The position numbers and the translations under genes were made by a program. A DNA stretch of 45,052 bases, from the IMG/VR virus record IMGVR_UViG_3300009034_000073, positions 1 through 45,052 of that record. One strand, 5' to 3'. Origin of the DNA: a virus. Position 1 is the first letter of the stretch. Each line of letters opens with the position of its first letter. The notes under the pieces are model-generated. The model was not told the DNA's origin. It saw only the letters and a program-made list of their open reading frames with translations, and made no database searches. Below are positions 1 to 9,598 of this stretch, piece after piece.

Positions 1-1
1 G

Positions 2-850
2 ATAGGATATGAAGCTGGGTATAACAATGATTCAAATGCTTTAACAGCTATAGGTTATCGAAGTGGGAAAGCTAATACTTCAGGGACTTACGCAACTTAT
101 ATCGGGTATCTCGCAGGGGCTTCAATTTCTACCGGAAGTTATAACACAGCAATCGGCGCAGAGGCATTGGTCGCTTGTCAAACTCATGTGAAAAATACGT
201 GTATCGGATATCAAGCTGGTTACGCTATAAAACATCATGAGAATACTTGTATTGGAAGTCGTGCAGGGAGGTTCACAGTAGGTGCTGACCAGAATGTTTT
301 CATCGGTGCTGATGCTGCTTATTATACAGTAACAGGAATTGACAACACTATCATAGGTTATCGAGCAGGTTTTGGTGCAACCACAAAAAGCTATTCTGCT
401 AATACTGTTATAGGGCATATGGCTGGATTTAGCCTTAATGTAGGGGGGAATCAAAATGTTCTAGTCGGGAAAGATGCAGGTTATAATATTACAACTGGGG
501 TAGGCAATTTGTGTCTCGGTTTTAACGCTGGAAAAGGACAAATAACTACGGATAGTAATGAATTATGGATAGCGAATACGAATACAGCTACACCATTAAT
601 TTATGGGGAGTTTCCTAATACTCTATTACAGGTTCATGCGCCACTTCATCTTGGACAAGATGGAGCTAGGGTAGGCGCTATAACTCTCTGGGATGGAGCA
701 GGCGGTAATACTCCAGGCTATGCTAAAATTCACTCGCCAAATGGCACAGCTTGGTATGTTTTCATAGAAGATGATGGTACAGTTAAAATTCATAATGCGG
801 TCCCGACAGCAAACGCTGATGGTGATGCCATAGGAGACCAGACTGATTAA
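2..850 (+). CDS. Tail fibre, C-terminal part (5' end outside window)
   Basis: The reading frame is open from base 2, so the N-terminus is missing. The first ~170 residues are a run of IGYxAG/IGSxAG-type repeats, about 15-30 residues apart, of the kind found in trimeric fibre and adhesin stalks. They are followed by an ELWIANT segment and a short C-terminal domain. Such proteins normally form the distal receptor-binding part of phage fibres. It is followed by virion genes on the same strand. The window ends inside another fibre gene, so this may be the far end of that same gene. The fibre class is clear; the receptor is unknown. Confidence 0.75.
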   Translation: MGYEAGYNNDSNALTAIGYRSGKANTSGTYATYIGYLAGASISTGSYNTAIGAEALVACQTHVKNTCIGYQAGYAIKHHENTCIGSRAGRFTVGADQNVFIGADAAYYTVTGIDNTIIGYRAGFGATTKSYSANTVIGHMAGFSLNVGGNQNVLVGKDAGYNITTGVGNLCLGFNAGKGQITTDSNELWIANTNTATPLIYGEFPNTLLQVHAPLHLGQDGARVGAITLWDGAGGNTPGYAKIHSPNGTAWYVFIEDDGTVKIHNAVPTANADGDAIGDQTD

Positions 851-863
851 AAGGAAAAGGTAA

Positions 864-1169
864 ATGCAATTTAATTTTGGAACTTTGATTAATTCGATTC
901 TTGTTGCTATTATTATTTTTTATGTGTATTTCTATCCTAAGATAAAAGCTGCGAAGGGACACGACAGAAGAAAGGATACTCTTTTCAAAAATCCTAATGA
1001 TAGGCCTGGCAAAGCTCAGGAATGTCTTAAGCACATGAAAAAGTTGACTAAACTTGAGACTGAGATTAGTAATATGAAAGATGGTGTGAGTGAGCTAAAG
1101 AAAAATAATAGACAAGATCATGAAAAGATTTTTGATAAAATAGATAAAATAAAGAGTAATAGGAGGTAA
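864..1169 (+). CDS. Small membrane-anchored coiled-coil protein
   Basis: This 101-residue protein has one hydrophobic segment near the N-terminus (about residues 9-24, SILVAIIIFYVYFYP). A highly charged helical tail with heptad-like spacing follows (about 55-100). That topology suits a membrane-tethered coiled coil such as a holin accessory or spanin-like protein, but no family motif is visible. It lies 13 bases after the fibre gene and 2 bases before the next gene, inside the late operon. Confidence 0.5.
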   Translation: MQFNFGTLINSILVAIIIFYVYFYPKIKAAKGHDRRKDTLFKNPNDRPGKAQECLKHMKKLTKLETEISNMKDGVSELKKNNRQDHEKIFDKIDKIKSNRR

Positions 1170-1171
1170 CA

Positions 1172-1504
1172 ATGGCTTTTCCTTGGATGGCAGCAGCAAC
1201 GATAGCCTCTAGTTTATTGCCTTTTATTTTTGGAGGAACAGGAGAACAGAGGAGAGTAACTGAAACCGAAGTTCCTCCGGCTGGCTGGCAGGATCCTATG
1301 CTTGGATTAATGAGTCCTCTTATTGCAGATATTCTTAGCAGGCGAATCGGTGGCTTTGGCGAAGGAAGCTCTGTTTATTCTCCCTGGGTTTCAAAGATTA
1401 TAGAAATGCTTGGTGGTCAATTTCCTCAGATACTTAGAGGTGCAGGAGCTCCTGAAGGCATAGTCACAAGAAGGCCTGCACTTGCAACATCAGGAGGTAT
1501 TTAA
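1172..1504 (+). CDS. Putative virion/ejection protein
   Basis: This is a 110-residue protein with an excellent ribosome site (AGGAGG, spacer TAACA) before ATG. The N-terminus is hydrophobic (residues 5-21) and the rest is rich in Gly, Pro and Ile. I recognise no family. Its place at the head of a block of tightly spaced proteins leading into the giant internal protein suggests a small structural or DNA-ejection component; that is inference from context. Confidence 0.45.
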   Translation: MAFPWMAAATIASSLLPFIFGGTGEQRRVTETEVPPAGWQDPMLGLMSPLIADILSRRIGGFGEGSSVYSPWVSKIIEMLGGQFPQILRGAGAPEGIVTRRPALATSGGI

Positions 1505-1506
1505 TC

Positions 1507-2073
1507 ATGGCATATTTCTTAGGTAAAGGAATAGACGCTAACTTGGATGACCTTTTCCCTGCTGGAGACAGCAAAGCAGATTGCCTTCAGAAATGTAAAG
1601 AACAGATGGCTTTGGATCCTGGTTTTGATTATAACAGATGTGTTGAAGGCTGCGGTGGAATGAGAGCACAACCAGGAACAATAGGCATTCCAGGAGCAGC
1701 AGTGCCTACTGGCGAGGTAACTACACCAGGAACGATAACTGGACCAATTACTCCACCGGCAAGACCCATAGAGGCTCCGGTTGGAGAAGCAGATTGGCTT
1801 GATGATCTTGTTGCTGCTATGTTTGGCAAAGGATTTGAAACTGTAAGAGGTGTTGGAGGAAGAACCAGGGAGAGCGTTTTTGATGCCCTGGCAAGGCAAG
1901 GTTTACTCGGTACAGGTGCAACTAAAGGAGTAGCGCAGGATATAGCCTGGCAGACAGAGCGTGGCATTTCAGATCTTATGAGAGGTGTTGAGGAGATGAA
2001 GTATGCCAGAGAACAAGAATCTTTGAATTATCTGCTTCAATATTTATTCTCAATGATGGGAGCATGGAGGTAA
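1507..2073 (+). CDS. Putative virion/ejection protein with Cys motif
   Basis: This 188-residue protein has three parts. An N-terminal segment carries four cysteines in a CxxxC...CxxxC pattern (about residues 26-49, CLQKC and CVEGC). A Gly/Pro/Thr-rich linker spans about 55-95. A helical C-terminal part contains a RQGLLGTGA segment and an amphipathic region. It sits between two other putative ejection proteins with only a 2-base gap, so it is probably translated together with them. No enzyme motif is visible. Confidence 0.45.
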   Translation: MAYFLGKGIDANLDDLFPAGDSKADCLQKCKEQMALDPGFDYNRCVEGCGGMRAQPGTIGIPGAAVPTGEVTTPGTITGPITPPARPIEAPVGEADWLDDLVAAMFGKGFETVRGVGGRTRESVFDALARQGLLGTGATKGVAQDIAWQTERGISDLMRGVEEMKYAREQESLNYLLQYLFSMMGAWR

Positions 2074-2075
2074 TT

Positions 2076-2405
2076 ATGAGTATAGCCGATGCAATATTAA
2101 CTCAAATCCGTCAGGCTGGTCAGCCTAGAACCATCAGGGCAACCGAAACTATTACAGGTAAAGAACCTATTGATATTGGAGGCCTAGGTCTACTTCTTTA
2201 TATGCTTATGCAGATGCAGCAACCAGGGGCTAAATTGGGAACTACTCCACTTCCAGGAGCCAGAACATTTGGTGGCGCTGATGTACTAGGGCAAGCTCCA
2301 GCGTCTTTTGGTCCTAGTGCTTCTCCAGTAGCTCAAGGCTTTGGTGGAATGGATCCGTCACAGCTTATGGCAGCGATTCTTTCAGCAGGCGGAGGGGGAT
2401 TTTAA
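2076..2405 (+). CDS. Small Gly/Pro-rich virion-type protein
   Basis: The protein is 109 residues from the ATG at 2076. I chose this start because GGAGG lies five bases upstream; an in-frame ATG at 2064 has no comparable site. The sequence is rich in Gly, Ala, Pro and Met and ends in a Gly-rich tail. It overlaps the next gene as TAATG. The function is unknown; context suggests a minor virion or ejection protein. Confidence 0.4.
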   Translation: MSIADAILTQIRQAGQPRTIRATETITGKEPIDIGGLGLLLYMLMQMQQPGAKLGTTPLPGARTFGGADVLGQAPASFGPSASPVAQGFGGMDPSQLMAAILSAGGGGF

Positions 2406-3436
2406 TGTCGACACCAGAATCACAATTCAATAGAAACATAAGGCTTTTTACTAACTTTCTTATGCAATCTCAGCTTCTTAAGCAGCGAATGGGAGGCTAT
2501 GGAGAACTCGAGACCCAACGCCATGAAAACATGATGACAAGAATGCACCAAGCTTTTACTGATCAGCTTTCTCGGGACCCGACAATGCAACGCCATAGAG
2601 CTCTTGTTTTTAAAGCTCAACAAGAAGGAAAGGATACAGGCCCCTTGGTAGAAGCCATGAGAAAAGATGCTGTTGATATTGCTAAGTTAGCTTTTAGCAC
2701 CGCGACTCAGAAGCCCTGGACTAAAGAGACTGCTCAAGCTGCTACTCTTTTAACTGAACGCTCTTTGACTGACATGATAGGTCAGGCTGCTATGGGGACA
2801 AGGCTAGAAAAAGAAATTAAAGAAGTTAAAGTTCCAGGATTGATGTTGAGGGGTGCTGAGGCTGTGACTGAAGCTGAGAGAGCAAGGCTTAAAGGAGAAG
2901 AGTTGGAGCTCGAGCGAGAGAAGCTAAAACAAAAACCGGCTGAAGAGCAGAATAAAGAGATGAGAGCTATTGTAAAAGATACGATAAATTTCCTTGAAGC
3001 CGAAGGAGTGAAGGGTGATGAATTATCAGCAAAAAATAGAGCTCTTTTTTCAACAGGTAAGGTTACAGATCCTCTCTCTCCAGAGAATAGAGGCAAGGCT
3101 TTTACTTACCTTATGGAGATTTGGATTAATCTTGCAAAAGGAAAAACTCTCACTCCTGGAGAGGAGAACTTCCTTATCAATGTCAGAAACACTAGAGCGA
3201 TTGAGCCTCCTACAGGAGAAATAACTCCAGGAGTAGTTCCAGGCGCTGCGCCAGGTGAAGTTGGGGGATTGCCGTCTCCCAGGACCGGCTTGACTCCTGG
3301 ACAAGAAGCAACTGCACAGGGCATGATCGATCAAAGAATGCTTGAGATGATGACTCAAATGTATATGGAGGAAGGGAACCTTGATGAGGCCACAGCGCGA
3401 CAGATGGCGCAGAAGCTTCTAAGTCAACTTCGATAA
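2405..3436 (+). CDS. Helical virion/ejection protein
   Basis: This 343-residue protein is dominated by charged helices. A clear coiled-coil-like stretch lies at about residues 150-190 (EAERARLKGEELELEREK). A Pro/Gly linker follows near 270-300, then a short helical C-terminus. It overlaps both neighbours by one base (TAATG), so it is translationally coupled to the giant protein downstream. In P22-like phages, helical proteins in this place are ejected with the DNA; assignment here is by position and composition only. Confidence 0.5.
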   Translation: MSTPESQFNRNIRLFTNFLMQSQLLKQRMGGYGELETQRHENMMTRMHQAFTDQLSRDPTMQRHRALVFKAQQEGKDTGPLVEAMRKDAVDIAKLAFSTATQKPWTKETAQAATLLTERSLTDMIGQAAMGTRLEKEIKEVKVPGLMLRGAEAVTEAERARLKGEELELEREKLKQKPAEEQNKEMRAIVKDTINFLEAEGVKGDELSAKNRALFSTGKVTDPLSPENRGKAFTYLMEIWINLAKGKTLTPGEENFLINVRNTRAIEPPTGEITPGVVPGAAPGEVGGLPSPRTGLTPGQEATAQGMIDQRMLEMMTQMYMEEGNLDEATARQMAQKLLSQLR

Positions 3437-6400
3437 TGGCTATAGAAGAACCTTTCCCTGGCATAAGCCCTACAGGACCAGAAACTTTTGGGCTTGAAGA
3501 TATGCTCAGGGGCTTGGTTCGTCATGATCTAGGCATATCTCAGGACATTCCAAATAATCTTAGAAACCTTGTTCGTAGAGATCTCCGCGAGCAGGGATAT
3601 GAAATAATAGGTGAGCTCCCAACTAGAGAAGAGCTTACTCGAAAGAAAGAGCTAGAAGAAGCAGGTAAAAAGTACAGGGCAGCCGAAGCACAAAAGGGGG
3701 TTAAGGATTTTATTAAAGAGCCTGGATTCTGGCAGCAGATGAGAGATCTTGGTCTTTCTATGTATGCAGAGAGCGTAGGCCTTATGCCGGCACAGGCTAC
3801 CTCAATCGCTTCTGAGGCTGTTGTTAGTGGATTAACTTTAAGGAATCAAGAATTTATACTTAATACTGTAGGCAAAATAGCAGGGCAGCCAGAGTTTTAT
3901 AAAACGTTTAAAGAATGGCAGAAAAAGGGATTAAAGAAAAAGCTAGGCTATGTTCCCTCACCGGAAGTTACAGCATTTGTAGAAGCTCCTCTCGAACTTG
4001 CTGCTGTTTTTGTTCCCATAAGTGGCATATTTAAAGCTGCTGCTATACCAGCCAGGATTGCTACTAAAGTTCCTTTCCTTCAGGCTTTAGCAAGAGCACA
4101 AATGACAGGATTAGCCACAGGTCTTTTGAGAAAGCCTGAAGAAGAGGGATTCTGGAATAGATTAAAACAAGTTCCTGGTGACGTTGCTTTTTTTGCTCTC
4201 TTTGAAACAGGGCTCCTTGGTGCTACCCAGGGATACAAGATGTATCGTTGGGCTAAACAGTTTAAGGGGAAGCCTCCTAAATGGGCCGGAACTTTTGGTG
4301 AATATGTACCACCTCCTGTTGGCGCTGCACAAAGAGAAATTCTTATGTCCAAACCAGAATTTAAGGAACTCTTAAGGAAGATAACTACTCGTCCTTCACA
4401 ACAGCCTTTTGAGGAATTTCTTACAGGATTAAGCAGGAAAGAAAGAGATGTTTTTGAAGCTCTTCATGGTAAAGAACAATGGAGTGATGTTTGGAATAGG
4501 GTAAAACAAGAGGGAATTTTTAGGGAAGTAATAGAGATTCCAGGATACCAGCCTCCAGGTATTCCAACTTTTGAGGCTCAAAGAATACCACTTCCAAGGC
4601 GACCAAGATTTGCTGATATATTTAGACAGGTAGATAAATACGGACGGCCACTGGGAGCTCCTGAGTTTGAGCCTTTTGCAGAAGAGGTTCCTCCACGTCC
4701 AGGAGTAGAGCCTGAAGTTCCACCGGCTGAAGCTCCTCCTCCAAGGGAAGCTCCACCGGAAGTTGCACCACCACCCAGAGAGGCCCCTCCTGAAGCTGTT
4801 CCTGCTCCGGAAGTTGCTCCTGCCAGAGCTCCTCCTCCAGCAGTCATGGTTGATGTTACGCCTACGGCTGAAGGGGGATGGACAATTAAGATCCCTCAGC
4901 CTGTGCCAACTGCTGTTCCTGGAGGATTGCAGCCAGGACCTACTATACCCTGGAGACCAGTTGTACCAGAAGCCCTTCCTCCATATAAGAAACCACCTAA
5001 AGTAATAAAGCCAAGAAAAAAGCCTGTCTTTAAGAATCCATTTTATGAAGCAGTAAATCAACTAGGTGGCGTTGCTCCAAATCCTGACTATCCATACGCT
5101 TCTTTAAAAGAGATCTTTCCTCCAGGACTGATTAAAAAAGCAGGCATGCCTATGGATACTCTTGCTCAAGCTATGAGGCATGAGTTCCCAACAATAGAAA
5201 GTGATGCAGACCTATGGGATATGGCAGATGAGATCAGAAGAGGAAGAGCAACATTTAGAGATGAAGTTACTGGAGATGAGCACGTTCCTCCAAGAGAAGA
5301 AGTTGAGGCTGAGTATCAAAGGTTCTTAGATCGCGAACCTGCCGAGATGACAAAGGCAGATTTCAATAGTCAAATCAAAGTTGCTATTAAAAATACAAAG
5401 ACAGGAGAAGTTCACAAGGGCAGGCCGGAAGAAATCATTCATGCTGATATGTTCACCAGGATACAGAATAAAGGCATAAAGCCTGAAGATATGGAAGCAG
5501 GATTTATTATTCCTAGCACTAACCAATTCATTTTTAGCTATAGCCTTAGACGACCTAAGCCAGGACAAGAGCCTACTCCAGGACCGAAGTATGATCGAGA
5601 AACATTTCATCGTGAGCTCGTAAGGAAAGCATTGGATAAGGGAGAATATATTCCTGATGAAATTTTAGCGCAGCACAAGAGAGATTATCCTGAGCTTTTT
5701 AGAGAGCCAGTTGTTTTTAAAACTGGAGATGCAGTTGAGTTTGATACGCCTGCTGGAGTGAAAACCGGAGAGATAACAGCCGTAAATAAGAAAGAGGGAA
5801 TTGCTACAATAAGAACAGAGGACGGAGCAATAGCTTCTAGGAATCTTGAAGATCTGAGGATCCGAGAAAAGCCTCCGGAAGTTGTTCCTGAAAAACCTCC
5901 TAGAGTAGCAGAAGCAAAGCCTCCGCCTGTTCCTGAAAAACTTAGCCTAACTGAGATTGAAAAGACTCTTGATGAAATGGCTATTCCTAGGATAAAGAGG
6001 GGAGTTCTGGCAGATCAGATAATTAGAAATTATAAACCTGAGAAGGGGCCCCTGAAGGCTTACATAAAATCTATCCTTCCAAAGATAACAGAAGAGGGTG
6101 AGCTCAGGGTTAAGCCTACGATTAAAAGGGCAGTAAAGCCTGCACGTATTACTCCTGAAATGGAAGAAGTAATTCCAGGGAGAGCAGAGAGACCGGAGGA
6201 CATATTTGAAAGAGCAGAGGAAGAAGCCAGGGTTCAGAAAATATTCAAGGAATCAACAAAGACAGAAAGAGAGCGCGATATTCTGGATAGAAAAATACTC
6301 AAGGGTCAAAGCTATGATGACATAGGCAGGGCTCATGGAATAACACGTCAAAGAGCAGAGCAGATATTCAAGGAATCTTTTGAGAAAGTTAAGGATCATC

Positions 6401-8829
6401 CCGATGTTAAGGCTATGATCGAAAGGAAGATGCGCCAGGCTAATCTCGGTCCCATCCCTAGCGAACAAGACCTGAAGGATCTTGGTAAATTTATAAGGAA
6501 ATATTTCTGGTCTACTAAGGGCGTGGATAAAGTTGTTGATGCTGTAAATGACAAAAGAATTGGACATAGACTTGCTGAGATATTTGGAGCTACTCACGAA
6601 GCCAAGGTTATAAAAAACTTTTTGAAGAAAAACAGGAACGAAGCGCTCGATGCTCTTATTTTAGATGCCCTTAAAGGTGAAGTTCCGATAAGTGGATCTG
6701 CGTTGCCAGATGAAGTTAAAGATGCTTTGAGAATGATGAGAGATAGGATCGATAAGCTTTCTGAATTGATCATGGCTCATGGTGGTTTGACCGAACAGAC
6801 TAAGGCTACCTTTGAGGCTAACCTTGGAAGATATATAGGAAAATTTTATAGACTTCATCAGCAAAGAAGATGGGATCCTCCAAAGGAAGTAAAAGATAGA
6901 TTTAAAGCTATGCTAAGAAGAAATTATCCAGATCGCTTTGGAGATTTTACGGAAGAAGAGCTTGATAATTTTACTGAGGGAATACTAAACGAAGAGAGAA
7001 AATTTGGCTTTGGTACAAGAAGAGCAAAGCGTATTCCTACTGGTCATTTCAAAAAGAGAATAAGGCTCTCAAGGGAATGGAAGGAGCTTGCTGGTGAGAT
7101 CCATGATCCTGTTTGGCTTTATTTAAAAACCATAAGTGACTCGTCAACAATGGCTTACAATGCTGAGTTTTTAAATAAAATCAAACAGACCTATCCTGAT
7201 CTTTGGGTTACTACTACTGCTGAAGCCGAGAAAAAAGGCTGGCAGAAGTACCGCTTGCCGGCTAACTATGGCTATGGTGAGCTAAAAAATAAGTACGTCT
7301 ATCCTGAGCTCTACAATTACATCGTTCAGGAAGTTGATCCTGCTGTTTCAGGTGTTGAAAGAGCAATCATGCGCTACATAACTAATCCCTTTAAGTGGAC
7401 AAAGACAATAGGGTCTGTTCCTACTCACGCCAGGAACTTCCAGGGCAACTATATGTTTTCAATCCTCATGAGAAATTCTATTTTTAATCCCTTTAACATT
7501 CCTTACTACAAGGATTCAATCAAAACATTTATGCTCCGGAATACAACGATGAAAAAGGAATGGGGTGATCTCGTAAAGCTTGGCGTTACTGAGACTCAAT
7601 TCTGGGGAGCAGAGATACCAAAATTCTATGAAGAGATGTTGAAGTTGGATCCTGTCAAATGGCCTGAGAGACTTTATAATCATACACTGAAGGCTGGTAT
7701 TGCCAGAGCAGGTAACGCATATAACTTTGAGGATGCGCTCTACAGGATAGCCTCACACTATAAAAATATCAGACACTTTAAGATGGCTCCCGAAGAGTCT
7801 GTTAAAGAGATAAACTTGGGGATGACGAACTATAGAAAACTTCCTGTTGTTGTGGAAGTCTTAAGGCGCTATCCTGTCATGGGTCCTTTTATTTCCTTCC
7901 GGTGGAATGTTGGTAAAATTGTAGTCAATCAAGCTGTCCAGGCTACAAAAGAGATGGCGAAGAAAGGTACAAGGGCGAAAGGATCCTTGCGTTTAGCCAG
8001 GCTTCTTTTTGTCTTGGGAATACCGACTATGCTTGCAAAAGTATCCAAAGAAATATTTGATGTGGATGATGAACAGACGAAAAAGCTCGAAACCTTTTAT
8101 CCAAAGTACAGGCAGAACGGAGTTTTCGCTTACTTCAGAGGAAAAGAGGGTCAGCTTAAAGCACTCGACTTAACATATATCTGGCCTACCGGTGATATAG
8201 AAAGAGGCATTAAGTCTCTTGTGAGAGGTGATGTTGATACCTTCAAGGATGCTATAGATCTTTTTGCGCATCCTGTTTTTGATGCTTGGTCGATATTAAT
8301 TGAAGGTCGGCAGCCGTATTGGGGGACTAAGATACAGGGAGGCTTCTTTAAGCGAATAGCAGAAATCGCGAAGCTTCTCTGGTTGCCGGCCTCTGCTCCT
8401 ATCCCTAGCGCCAAGAGCTTAACTGAAAGCTTGAGGGCAGGGAAGTTTGAGCCCAGGGCAGGAGCTTTAACCGGCTATCAAATGAAGGCTTTGATCGATG
8501 CTTGGAATCAAGAGCCTGATAAATATGGAAGAGTAAGGATTCTTTCTGAAGAAATTAAAGGATTTTTTACAGGGCTGCGTACTTGGAACGTGGAACCTGA
8601 CAAGGTTCTTCTTCAATCTCATAGAGCAATAAAGTCAGAAGCTATGCAGCTTAGAGGTGATTATTTTAACTGGCTTGCAAATAATAAAATGGCTCCTGAG
8701 TGGGAGATTAAAGATAGAAGAGAAAAAATGATGAAGGAATATGATAAACTTCTTGAAAAAGCTAATGAGATTATGACTTTATACAAAGAGCTCAAAGAAG
8801 GAGGCTTCCTTGTCCAGAAAGAAAAATAA
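3436..8829 (+). CDS. Giant polyvalent internal virion protein (LPD38-like) with sigma region 4-like domain
   Basis: This is a 1797-residue multidomain protein. Hydrophobic helices lie at about 175-275 and could help cross a membrane. A Pro/Glu-rich linker covers about 416-480. An SH3/KOW-like beta barrel covers about 761-812. A helix-turn-helix like sigma-70 region 4 lies at about 943-987 (TERERDIL, then SYDDIGRAHGITRQRAEQIF). A long helical C-terminal region from about 1025 to 1760 contains the THARNFQGN (about 1328) and GPFISFRWNVGK (about 1482) segments typical of the large polyvalent-protein domains of phage internal proteins. Such proteins are packaged in the head and injected with DNA. 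The sigma-like match is by eye. The gene directly precedes the lysis cassette. Confidence 0.7.
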   Translation: MAIEEPFPGISPTGPETFGLEDMLRGLVRHDLGISQDIPNNLRNLVRRDLREQGYEIIGELPTREELTRKKELEEAGKKYRAAEAQKGVKDFIKEPGFWQQMRDLGLSMYAESVGLMPAQATSIASEAVVSGLTLRNQEFILNTVGKIAGQPEFYKTFKEWQKKGLKKKLGYVPSPEVTAFVEAPLELAAVFVPISGIFKAAAIPARIATKVPFLQALARAQMTGLATGLLRKPEEEGFWNRLKQVPGDVAFFALFETGLLGATQGYKMYRWAKQFKGKPPKWAGTFGEYVPPPVGAAQREILMSKPEFKELLRKITTRPSQQPFEEFLTGLSRKERDVFEALHGKEQWSDVWNRVKQEGIFREVIEIPGYQPPGIPTFEAQRIPLPRRPRFADIFRQVDKYGRPLGAPEFEPFAEEVPPRPGVEPEVPPAEAPPPREAPPEVAPPPREAPPEAVPAPEVAPARAPPPAVMVDVTPTAEGGWTIKIPQPVPTAVPGGLQPGPTIPWRPVVPEALPPYKKPPKVIKPRKKPVFKNPFYEAVNQLGGVAPNPDYPYASLKEIFPPGLIKKAGMPMDTLAQAMRHEFPTIESDADLWDMADEIRRGRATFRDEVTGDEHVPPREEVEAEYQRFLDREPAEMTKADFNSQIKVAIKNTKTGEVHKGRPEEIIHADMFTRIQNKGIKPEDMEAGFIIPSTNQFIFSYSLRRPKPGQEPTPGPKYDRETFHRELVRKALDKGEYIPDEILAQHKRDYPELFREPVVFKTGDAVEFDTPAGVKTGEITAVNKKEGIATIRTEDGAIASRNLEDLRIREKPPEVVPEKPPRVAEAKPPPVPEKLSLTEIEKTLDEMAIPRIKRGVLADQIIRNYKPEKGPLKAYIKSILPKITEEGELRVKPTIKRAVKPARITPEMEEVIPGRAERPEDIFERAEEEARVQKIFKESTKTERERDILDRKILKGQSYDDIGRAHGITRQRAEQIFKESFEKVKDHPDVKAMIERKMRQANLGPIPSEQDLKDLGKFIRKYFWSTKGVDKVVDAVNDKRIGHRLAEIFGATHEAKVIKNFLKKNRNEALDALILDALKGEVPISGSALPDEVKDALRMMRDRIDKLSELIMAHGGLTEQTKATFEANLGRYIGKFYRLHQQRRWDPPKEVKDRFKAMLRRNYPDRFGDFTEEELDNFTEGILNEERKFGFGTRRAKRIPTGHFKKRIRLSREWKELAGEIHDPVWLYLKTISDSSTMAYNAEFLNKIKQTYPDLWVTTTAEAEKKGWQKYRLPANYGYGELKNKYVYPELYNYIVQEVDPAVSGVERAIMRYITNPFKWTKTIGSVPTHARNFQGNYMFSILMRNSIFNPFNIPYYKDSIKTFMLRNTTMKKEWGDLVKLGVTETQFWGAEIPKFYEEMLKLDPVKWPERLYNHTLKAGIARAGNAYNFEDALYRIASHYKNIRHFKMAPEESVKEINLGMTNYRKLPVVVEVLRRYPVMGPFISFRWNVGKIVVNQAVQATKEMAKKGTRAKGSLRLARLLFVLGIPTMLAKVSKEIFDVDDEQTKKLETFYPKYRQNGVFAYFRGKEGQLKALDLTYIWPTGDIERGIKSLVRGDVDTFKDAIDLFAHPVFDAWSILIEGRQPYWGTKIQGGFFKRIAEIAKLLWLPASAPIPSAKSLTESLRAGKFEPRAGALTGYQMKALIDAWNQEPDKYGRVRILSEEIKGFFTGLRTWNVEPDKVLLQSHRAIKSEAMQLRGDYFNWLANNKMAPEWEIKDRREKMMKEYDKLLEKANEIMTLYKELKEGGFLVQKEK

Positions 8830-9376
8830 AAAAAAGAAGAAGAAACACCCTAACAGGAGGACTAAATTGAATAGAGCAAACGTAGACCTTGATCTAGTCT
8901 TTTGCACCATGGCCAAGAAATACCGGCTTGAAAAAAACTTACTCAAAGCCATAGCTGCGGTTGAGAGCACAGGAGATGTTAGGGCTTACCGACATGAGCC
9001 TGAGTTCTTTGAAAAACATCTTAAGCTTGATGATGCCTGGAAGGACAAGGATCCAAAGATAGTAAGTTCTTCTTATGGGCTCTTTCAGATTATGTTTACG
9101 ACAGCCTGGCAGCTAGGGTTCAGGGGTCAGGCTGATGATCTATACAATCCGGTGATAAATACGGAGCTCGGAGCAAAACTTTTAAGACAACTTATAGACA
9201 GGGTAAGATCTACCAACAACATAAATCTCTGGCCATTGGATATTGCACTTGCTAGGTGGCATGGTGGATCTCGAGGGAATCCAAGAACAGATGGAATTCT
9301 CCAGGATCAGATTTATGTGGATAAAGTCCTAAGTGTTTACTGGGGACTGAGGGGTGAAAAAGAGGATTGCGAATGA
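8810..9376 (+). CDS. Lytic transglycosylase (SLT-type) endolysin or virion muramidase
   Basis: The protein is 188 residues from TTG 8810. It shows the SLT family pattern: AIAAVESTGD with the likely catalytic Glu (E52), then SSSYGLFQIM, then a helical C-terminus with ALARWHGG. It should cleave the glycan strand of peptidoglycan. Two TTG starts each have a near-perfect ribosome site: 8810 (AAGGAGG, spacer 5) and 8867 (AGGAGG, spacer 6). The longer form adds 19 residues that are mostly Lys and Arg. It overlaps the giant protein gene by 20 bases and the next gene as ATGA. It heads the lysis cassette but could also act during entry. Confidence 0.85.
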   Translation: MSRKKNKKKKKKHPNRRTKLNRANVDLDLVFCTMAKKYRLEKNLLKAIAAVESTGDVRAYRHEPEFFEKHLKLDDAWKDKDPKIVSSSYGLFQIMFTTAWQLGFRGQADDLYNPVINTELGAKLLRQLIDRVRSTNNINLWPLDIALARWHGGSRGNPRTDGILQDQIYVDKVLSVYWGLRGEKEDCE

Positions 9377-9597
9377 ATAATGGATTTAAAAAATGGCTTT
9401 CAAGCACAAAGTTTCAGGTTGCATTCCTGGCCATAGGATTAATTTATATTTCTATGGAGATCTTTGACGCTGATCCGGCAGATGCTATTGGAGCCATAAG
9501 AGATGTTGCGCTTGGTTATTTTACGGCTAGAGTCGTTGAGCCGGCTGTGGAGTTTTTTACAAAGAAAATTAAAAAGTCAAAGAATGCTGAGGTTTGA
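9373..9597 (+). CDS. Small membrane protein, putative holin
   Basis: This 74-residue protein begins at an ATG that overlaps the transglycosylase stop (ATGA), with GAGG seven bases upstream. It has one strong hydrophobic segment (about residues 12-28, FQVAFLAIGLIYISMEIF) and a basic C-terminal tail (FFTKKIKKSKN). Its position between two cell-wall genes is classic for a holin. Single-span holins exist, but no family motif is recognised, so the role is inferred. Confidence 0.55.
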   Translation: MNNGFKKWLSSTKFQVAFLAIGLIYISMEIFDADPADAIGAIRDVALGYFTARVVEPAVEFFTKKIKKSKNAEV

Positions 9598-9598
9598 T

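Noticed and set aside
4429-5061. Long antisense frames rich in Trp/Ser/Arg or Gly/Ser
   Set aside because: They are shadows of the Pro/Glu/Ala-rich linker of the giant virion protein; the codon pattern supports the sense frame.
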